From: Triticum aestivum
Taxonomy: Eukaryota > Streptophyta > Magnoliopsida > Poales > Poaceae
Length of the DNA: 64,000 nucleotides
Assembly: GCF_018294505.1 (NCBI RefSeq)
Contig: NC_057813.1
Location: 315,831,077 to 315,895,076, forward strand
Reading direction: 5' to 3'
Positions 57,180 to 64,000 of this stretch are shown here, piece after piece. Numbering within the stretch: the stretch's first letter is position 1; each line of letters opens with the position of its first letter. A program made the position numbers and the translations under genes. The notes under the pieces were generated by a model. That model was not told the origin of the DNA. It searched no databases and worked only from the letters and a program-made list of their open reading frames with translations.

Positions 57180-60100
57180 CTACTCAAATATTACATCTTT
57201 GGAGCACTCACCCGCAATAATGCGGGCACCCTTCAGGATACTCTTATAATACATCTCGGGCGTGTGATACTCCTTGCCTGGCGGCGGCGCGTCCGTCACA
57301 AGCTTCTCAGCATCCATCTTGCCCCATTGCACCTTTGCGCGGGCAAGGGCCCGACGGGCACCTTCAATACAGGCGGAGTGCTTGATGACTTCAACCCATG
57401 GACACGCATCCACCAGCCGCCGCACCAGGCCGAAGTAGCTCCCAGGCATGGCCTCCCTGGGCCACAGCCGAACTATGAGGCCCTTCATGGCCTGTTCGGC
57501 CACCTTGTGGAGCTCGACCAGCTGCTTCAGCTGGTCGCTAAGGGGCACCGGATGTCCGGCCTGAGCATACTGAGACCAGAAGACCTTCTCCATTGAGCTC
57601 CCCTCCTCGGCCCTATAGAAAGCAGCAACATCGGACACGCTGCGGGGCAGATCTGCGAATGCTCCTGGAGAGCTCCGAATTCGGGTAAGTGATAGGTAAT
57701 TCACACTCACATGCTTGCTTTGCATGAAAAATGCCTTACCCGCCGCTATTTTCTTCAATGCCTCGATTTCCTGGAGGGCCTTGTAGGATTCGGCCTTAGC
57801 GGCTTTGGCACTCTCAAGAGCCGATGCAAGCTCGGACTCTCGAGTCTTCGAGTCGCGCTCCAAACTCTCATGTTTTTCCACAAGAGCGTGGAGCTCTTGT
57901 TGTACCTCCGCCACCCGTGCCTCCTGCTTCTCTCGCTCGGTGCGCTCTGCGGCCGCATTACGTTCGGCCGCGGACACCGCCTCCTTCAGGGTCGCCACCT
58001 CGTTCGTGGCCCTTGCAATACCCACGTTATCCTTGTCATTCTTCTTGCAACCAAATCCTTTTTTGTAAGGTACAATTTTAATAAGGTGTTACTCACCTTC
58101 CTTGTCCTCGAGCTGCTTCTTGGCACGGCTGAGCTCGTTCTCGGACCGCTCGAGGCTTTGCTTCAAAGTATTGACCTCCACATTCAGTGCAGCAGAGGTC
58201 AGGAGCACAGCCTGCAACCCCATATTGACATATTTTTTATGACTCCTACATATATCTTTTTAGATCCTTAGTCCGGCTTTTCTTTCCGAACACCGAACCG
58301 AGCATCAGGGGCTACTGTCTATGCGGTACTATTTTACATATATCAAAATTCTTACCTCAAAGCCTGTTAGAAGGCTGCTGCAGGCTTCGGTCAGCCCGCT
58401 CTTGGCAAGCTGAACCTTCTGAATCACCGCACTCATGACGGTGCGGTGTTCCTCTTTGATGGAAGCGCCGTTGAGCGCCTTCAGCAAGCTATCCGGCTCC
58501 TCAGGTTGGATGGAGGCCGCCGGCGTCATGGTCTTGCCCTTCTTACGAAGGGGCCGCCCGCCGGACTCCAGAACCACTACAGGTTCCGGTGCGGAGTCCG
58601 GTGCAAAGTCTGGGAGGTTGCCCTGTGGCACCTCCGGGGCCTCCTCCTCCTGGCGGGTCCCCTCCCGGGATCCCACCTCGGCATCGTCCGCATCACGGGG
58701 GGTGGAGGCGGTCGGAAGGGAATCCATATCCGACGCACCCAAGGACCCGCTCGACGAAGCGGGAAGATCATCCCTGGGCGGACTGCAGGGTTGTATGCGG
58801 CATTAGAAAGACACCATGTGGCGAAAAGAAAAATCATGAAGTTATTCGGGAGTCTGGATAGTTACGATCTCGCCACGGGCTTGGCCCTTGAAGGCCAGTC
58901 CTCGTCGTCGTCGCCGGCATTGGCAGAGCAGTCCAGGGGAAGAGTCCTTCCCTTCTTGGACCCTTCGGCCTCCCTCGTTGGGGAGGCCTTCCTTTTCTTC
59001 CCTCCCCCCGCTGGGGGAGAGGCCTCTTTCTTCTCCTCCTCGCCTTCGTGGGAGGAGTCCACCTCGGAGTCATCGGACGATGAGTCCGATGACACCTGAA
59101 AATGGGAACTCTTTTGAGTGCCCGTGGCCTTCTTCTTGGCCTTCTTCTCCGGCACCACGTGGGGTGCCGGAACCAGCAGCCCCATTAAGCGGGCGTCCGC
59201 TGGGTCTTCTGGCAAAGGGGCCGGACAGTTAGTCCGCTCGGCCTTCTTCAGCCAGTCCTGTCAAAGGAAAGGGAGTTTAGATCCCGCATAGAGTCAAACT
59301 ATGGAAAACAAGTGTCCCGTAAAGGGTAAAATTGCTTACCTCACTAGACGGACACTGCGAGCTGAATCCGCGATCTTCGGTAGCGGATGCGGGAGCCTCA
59401 GCGCCCTTAAACAGCACCCTCCAGGCCTCTTCGTACGTAGTGTCGAAGAGCCTGCTCAAAGTCTGGTGCTGCACCGAATCGAACTCCCACATATTGAAGT
59501 CCCATTGTTGGCACGGGAGAATCCGGCGGATGAGCATGACCTGGACTACGTTGACAAGCTTGAGCTTCTTGTTCACTAGCTTTTGGACGCAGGCTTGGAG
59601 TCCGGTCAGCTCCTCCGAATCACCCCATGTCAGGCCACTCTCTTTCCAAGAGGTGAGCCGTATGGGGATGCCATATCTGAATTCAGGGGCCGCTGCCCAT
59701 TTAGGGTCACGCGGCTCGGTGATGTAGAACAACCCCGATTGCCACCCCTTAATGGTTTCCATGAAGGTGCCCTCGAGCCAAGTAACGTTGGGCATCTTGC
59801 CCACCATGGTGCCTCCGCACTCTGCTTGGCTGCCCTTCACAACCTTCGGCTTGACACTGAAGGTCTTGAGCCACAAGCCGAAGTGGGGCTGGATGCAGAG
59901 GAAGGCCTCACACACGACGATAAACGCCGAGATGTTGAGGATGAAATTCGGGGCCAGATCATGGAAATCCAGGCCGTAGTAGAACATGAGCCCCCGGACA
60001 AAGGGGTGGAGTGGGAAGCCCAGTCCACGGAGGAAATGGGAAAGGAATACTACCCTCTCATGGGGGCCGGGGGTGGGGATAAGCTGCCCCTCGTCGGGGA

Positions 60101-60203
60101 GCCGGTGCGCGATGTCACTGGAAAGGTATCCGGCGCTGCGCAGCTTCTTGATGTGCCCCTCCGTAACGGAGGAGGCCATCCACTTGCCTCCCGCTTCGGA
60201 CAT
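57180..60203 (-). CDS. Retand antisense gene (five exons, open throughout), element 7
   Basis: It encodes a protein of roughly 880 residues. Exons: 60203-59340 (MSEAGGKWMASSVTEGHIKK; globular, with HRLPDEGQLIPTPGPHERVV, FLRGLGFPLHPFVRGLMFYY and FILNISAFIVVCEAFL); 59257-58866; 58782-58356; 58211-58097; about 58043-57180 (coiled coil, then RLVDACPWVEVIK and a stop). Donors GTAAGC, GTAACT, GTAAGA, GTGAGT and acceptors ACAG, GCAG, GCAG fit, and phases match for the first three junctions. The last acceptor (TTGCAAG) is off phase by one base and may be damaged. Exon 1 resembles the family called putative gypsy type transposon (PF04195). The function is unknown. An alternative start is ATG 60275. 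Confidence 0.72.
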
Positions 60204-60315
60204 AGTTGGAGAAGGTTGAGGTGAGATGTGCGGACTTGGGCGCTGGAGCTCGAGTTCACGGAGATGGATAAGCAAAGGAGGAAGAAGGCATAAGTAAAAG
60301 GGTGGATCTTTATCC

Positions 60316-60324
60316 CCTTATATG
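60316..60324 (-). promoter_or_regulatory. TATA box of the antisense gene, element 7
   Basis: Minus-strand CATATAAGG lies about 115 bases before ATG 60203, between the gene and the 3' LTR. The position fits an independent promoter read against the element. Confidence 0.6.
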
Positions 60325-60756
60325 GGTGGACGAAACCATGCGTCCCCACCGGCCTGATAAAACTCGCTTATCTCCCAAGCGCCGCAATCAATGGCGCGGT
60401 TGGGTTACCCACGTCCGTATTGATGGGAATCCCGGAATAAGGGGAACACGATCTCTGCTTCGACAAGACGTGCCAAGGAACCCGCTTCGCTAAACACGCT
60501 GAGGTGGTACAATAAAAACAATTCGAGTAAAGGCTTGGTAGTGGTGTGACATCACGCCACAAAATACGTCAGCAGATTGAACTTGTGTAAATATTATTCT
60601 CTCTACGGTGGTATGTGGAATTTATTTTGCAGAGCCGGACACTATCCTGGTGTTCACGATCTTCTATGAATTATTCGGAGGAGGAACCCGCCTTGCAATG
60701 CCGAAGACAATATGCGCGCCGGACTCGTTGTCATTGAAGCCTGGTTCAGGGGCTAC
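60325..60756. other. Stretch between antisense promoter and 3' LTR, element 7
   Basis: No gene is seen. The last bases ggttcaggggctac before the LTR serve as the polypurine-type end. Confidence 0.45.
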
Positions 60757-61229
60757 TGAGGGAGTCCTGGACTAGGGGGTGTCCGTATAGCTGAACTATC
60801 ATCATCGGCCAGACTCCAAGACTACGAAGATACAAGATTGAAGACTTCGTCCCGTGTCCGGATGGGACTCTCCTTGGCGTGGAAGGCAAGCTTGGCAATA
60901 CGGATATGTGGATCTCCTACCATTGTAACCGACTCTATGTAACCCTAGCCCTCTCTGGTGTCTATATAAACCGGATGGTTTTAGTCCATAGGACGAACAA
61001 CAATCATACCATAGGCTAGCTTCTAGGGTTTAGCCTCCTTGATCTCGTGGTAGATCTACTCTTGTAATACCCACATCATCAATATCAATCAAGCAGGACG
61101 TAGGGTTTTACCTCCATCAAGAGGGCCCGAACCTGGGTAAAACATCGTGTCCCTTGTCTCCTGTTACCATCCTCCTAGACGCATAGTTCAGGACCCCCTA
61201 CCCGAGATCCGCCGGTTTTGACACCGACA
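60757..61229 (+). repeat. 3' LTR of element 7
   Basis: It is the same as 52211-52679 with 15 substitutions and an extra atgg after the TATA region. The TATA box is at 60963-60970. Confidence 0.92.
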
Positions 61230-62039
61230 CATACAAACACATGAATGATTTTCACGAGATAGGAGACGCGGCAAGCGAGACTATGTAGACACAGAGGAAC
61301 GACAAGGTACGAGTGACTTGTGTTGTGTTGTCGTACATGGCATGAACACACAACCAAGCAGGACACGCGTGCATCAGCCAAGACCTGCATGCATACGCAT
61401 GTGATCCGGGCCATGCAACATGGATCAGCGCTTAGCATGGTCTAGTGGCCCAACGCGAGCGGTCGCCACCCTTGGGTGAGTGGATTCCTTTCATTTGGAT
61501 GATAGATAGGCCATGACTCACATGTAGCAGACACAACCGAACAAGGAGGACACATCAAAATTCTGGTTTGTGTTCACTTCAGACGCAAATTTGACTCAAG
61601 TTTAAGCCGAAATGGGTCCGAACTGATAGAACACGGACACGCAGATGAAATGGGTCACTATGTTGGACCACTTTTTTTGTTCGCATGGAACCAAATAGGT
61701 AACACCGAATAGAATGGGGTGATACGGTGGAGTTGACCTAACTAACCCAGTGATCCTGGTAATGTTGTCCCTCCATGATGGTGTTTTATTCACAAGATAC
61801 AAGTTTCCACGCAAGTGACTATGGAAACCATCTCCCAGAAGTTGGTCAATCTCTGACATTTTTTTAAATGAGGCAAAAGATTTACCATTTTCTTTGATTA
61901 AGAAGAAGCAAACCCACACGGGGCACTCGCGGATGACCTTATATGGAGTTGGAGAGCTCATGTCTCAGTTTATTTCTATTAGCGCTTGACATGTACACCG
62001 ATCAGCTAACTCCCGAACTCACCTTTGTGATAAGCCTAC
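61230..62039. other. Unassigned target DNA between elements 7 and 8
   Basis: Apart from the target duplication catac at 61230-61234 I recognise nothing. There is no repeat structure and no frame over 120 codons; the frame at 61602-61961 (minus) shows no domain. It continues the sequence that ends at 52210. Confidence 0.5.
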
Positions 62040-62510
62040 TGAGGGAGTCCAGGATTAGGGGGTCCTTGGACAGCCGAACTATATGCTTATGCCGGACTAT
62101 TGGGCTATGAAGATACAAGACTGAAGACTTCGTCCCGTGTCCGGGTGAGACTCTCCTTTGCGTGGAAGGCAAGCTTGGCACTTCGGATATGTAGATTTCC
62201 TTCTCTATAACCGATTTTGTGTAACCCTAGCCCCCTCCGGTGTCTATATAAACCGGAGGGTTTAGTCCATAGGACAACAACAATCATAATAATAGGCTAG
62301 CTTCTAGGGTTTAGCCTCTATGATCTCGTGGTGGATCAACTCTTGTAATACTCATATCATCAAGATCAATCAAGCAGGAAGTAGGGTATTACCTCCATAG
62401 AGAGGGCCCGAACATGGGTAAACATTGTGTCTCCCGCCTCCTGTTACCATTAGCCTTAGACGCACAGTTCGGGACTCCCTACCTGAGATCCGCCGGTTTT
62501 GACACTGATA
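62040..62510 (+). repeat. 5' LTR of element 8
   Basis: It starts TGAGGGAGTCCAGGATT and ends GACACTGATA, where the family norm is GACACCGACA. The TATA box at 62245-62252 lies in the loop of an inverted repeat CCTCCGGT/ACCGGAGG. Confidence 0.88.
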
Positions 62511-62557
62511 TTGGTGCTTTCATTGAGAGTTCCACCGTGTCGTCACCATAAGGCTTG

Positions 62558-63331
62558 ATGGCTCCTTCAGTCATCCATGACGATGCGGTCCAGGGCGAGG
62601 TTTTCCTCCCCGGACAGATCTTCGAATTCGGCGGCTTCGCACTGTGGGCGAACTCGCTTTGCCATCTGGAGCAGATCGATAGCTACACCCCTGGCCATCA
62701 GGTCAGATTTGGAAGCCTAAACTACACTGCCGATATCCGCGGAGACTTGATCTTCGACGGATTCAAGCCCATGACAAGTGCGCCCTACAGTCGCGATGAG
62801 CATGACTTAGGTCTGCCATCGGACGGAGTTCAGGAGATCACACCTGCAGCTGCCCCGGCTTTAAATCCAGAGCAGATCGTGCCATCCGAGGACGGGTGGA
62901 TGGACCCCGCCACGGAGGCCGCACACTCAACGGCGATAGAGCCGAACACATATTCCACTTCCAATGAGGTCTGTGTCATTGGACCCTCGGACTCATCTTC
63001 AGCCATAGACTCCAAACCGCGTACATCCGTGCCCATCGAATCTGACTGGGCACCGATCATGGAGTTTAGCTCCATAGACATCTTTCAGCACTCGCCCTTG
63101 GGTGATGCGGTAAATTCATTAAAATCTCTCTCCCTGTCAGGAGACGCTTGGTCGAACTATGTCCGGCTCGAGTGGGAAGCAAATGACGAAGGAATCTGTT
63201 GCCCACCCACCACCCACTTAATAGCCACTGTCGATGACTTAACTGACATGCTTGATTTCAACTCCCAAGATATCGACGGTAGGGATGACGATGCCGGAGA
63301 AGAACAGGAACCACCGCCCACAGGGCGCTAG
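62558..63331 (+). pseudogene. gag N-terminal region, element 8
   Basis: Start ATG 62558 (MAPSVIHDDAVQGEVFLPGQ). The same blocks as in element 7 follow: FGGFALWANSLCHLEQI, VRFGSLNYTADIRGDLIF and PIESDWAPIMEF. It ends at a TAG (63329-63331) where element 7 has TGG. Beyond it the frame continues SSYDIYMVDTPKENN with further stops (for example CAG to TAG near 63450). Confidence 0.8.
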
Positions 63332-63604
63332 ACTGCTACCTCATCATATGACATATACATGGTGGACACACCCAAAGAAAACAATGGCGAGGATCAAAAG
63401 GATGCAACAAAGGGTGACCCTCTTGAGAAGCAACCTAAGCGCCGACGTTAGCGGTGCCGCTCTAAAACTCGCCATAGCAAAAACAGCGATACCGGCACTA
63501 GAGACTAGCACTCCGAATGACGCCGAAAACGAAGACAATCCCGCCCAGCCAAGTTTCGAACAGGCCGGACGGGAGGACAGACAAGCTAGCCCTGATGAAC
63601 AGGC
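63332..63604 (+). pseudogene. gag basic linker, element 8 (stops)
   Basis: The sequence continues the gag frame into an arginine/lysine-rich linker (KQPKRRR) with at least three in-frame stops between 63450 and 63530. Confidence 0.65.
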
Positions 63605-64000
63605 AATGGATAAAGATTCAGATGACGACAACTATATGCCTCTCTTAGAAGACGAGGTGAGCCTCGGTGACGATGAATTTATTATGCCTGAGGATCCCGT
63701 CGAGCAGGAGCTCTTCAAGCGTCGGCTTATAGCCACTTCAAAGAGCCTGAAGAAAAAACAGCAACAGCTTCAAGCTGATCAAGATCTGCTAACTGACAGA
63801 TGGACTGAGGTCCTGGCGGCCGAGGAATACGGACTTGAGCGCCCAACCAAAAGCTACTCGAGGCGCAGGTTGTTACCTCAATTCAAGGACGAGGAACTAG
63901 AGCCTATACTACCAGTGCAGGATGCGGCCGACCGACCACCTTGTGGCCAAGACAAAGCGGCATATCAGCCCGAACACCAGCCCGCACCCCGTCGCCAAAC
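63605..64000 (+). CDS. gag middle region, element 8 (open to window end)
   Basis: From ATG 63605 (MDKDSDDDNYMPLLEDEVSL) the frame is open to the last base, 132 codons. It holds IMPEDPVEQELFKRRLIA, a helical KKKQQQLQADQDLLTDRWTE and a proline-rich end. It is the undeleted version of 53733-53976 of element 7. The frame is probably an internal part of gag and not an independent gene. Confidence 0.65.

Larger units (their letters stand above)
52211..61229 (+). mobile_element. Complete Retand-type element without pol, element 7
   Basis: The LTRs (52211-52679 and 60757-61229) start TGAGGGAGTCCTGGAC and end CACCGACA. They are flanked by identical catac (52206-52210 and 61230-61234). Inside, in order: gag-protease on the plus strand, a 1.2-kb non-coding stretch and a spliced antisense gene. 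Reverse transcriptase, RNase H and integrase are absent. The LTRs differ at 15 substitutions plus one 4-base indel by hand count (about 3.2 %). At the commonly used grass rate of 1.3e-8 per site per year that is roughly 1.2 million years. Confidence 0.92.
62040..64000 (+). mobile_element. Second Retand-type copy, 5' part, element 8
   Basis: It has an LTR (62040-62510), the conserved ttggtgctttcattgagag and gag pieces in the same order as element 7. It is cut by the window end, so it is not known whether pol is present. It is more diverged from element 7 than the two LTRs of element 7 are from each other. Confidence 0.85.

Noticed and set aside
57711..59099. Plus-strand frames of 120-217 codons opposite the antisense gene
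   Set aside because: They are shadows of the minus-strand exons, with no motif and low-complexity composition.

Overview
The window is a block of nested transposable elements typical of a very large grass genome. I see no intact host gene, rRNA, tRNA or CRISPR. A Triticeae grass (wheat, Aegilops or barley group) is the best inference. The reasons are long-LTR Copia elements of SIRE/Maximus type, an Angela/BARE-type LTR piece, several Athila-clade LTRs beginning TGATACGTC, and Retand-clade Gypsy elements that carry a spliced antisense gene. Family names are recognised from memory and are not database results.

Left stack (1-36686). A non-autonomous plus-strand LTR element (1-7311; 4.5 kb LTRs, no polyprotein) sits inside the 3' LTR of a minus-strand Tekay-like chromovirus (7312-16704). 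That chromovirus sits inside the antisense gene of a minus-strand Retand-type element (16705-24603 and 34537-36686), whose left end lies outside the window. The gag of the Retand element is split by a pol-less SIRE-type Copia element (24604-34536, target duplication ccaac). The Retand element carries two tandem-repeat families between its integrase and its antisense gene.

Middle (36687-52210). Two Athila-type LTR pieces meet head to head (36687-38389). Next come a 5'-truncated Angela-type LTR (38390-39593) and two minus-strand Athila-type 5' halves nested in one another (39594-42169 and 42170 to about 44985). From about 45000 to 50709 lies a repeat-rich, CACTA-like DNA-transposon region with at least five tandem-repeat families and one degraded terminus. 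The stretch 50710-52210 is unassigned.

Right (52211-64000). A complete 9.0-kb Retand-type element (52211-61229) has 469- and 473-bp LTRs and a catac target duplication. Its gag-protease is broken and it has no reverse transcriptase, RNase H or integrase, but its multi-exon antisense gene (60203 down to 57180) is open throughout. After 0.8 kb of unassigned target DNA a second copy of the same family starts (62040) and runs off the window with an open gag frame.

Working together: each LTR supplies the promoter for its own element. Most coding regions carry stops or frameshifts, so several elements could move only with help from relatives. The two places where non-standard genes look most alive or most organised are the Retand antisense gene, with its own TATA box, and the second gene of the SIRE-type element. 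That second gene has a TATA box preceded by the same palindrome array found in the element's LTR promoter.
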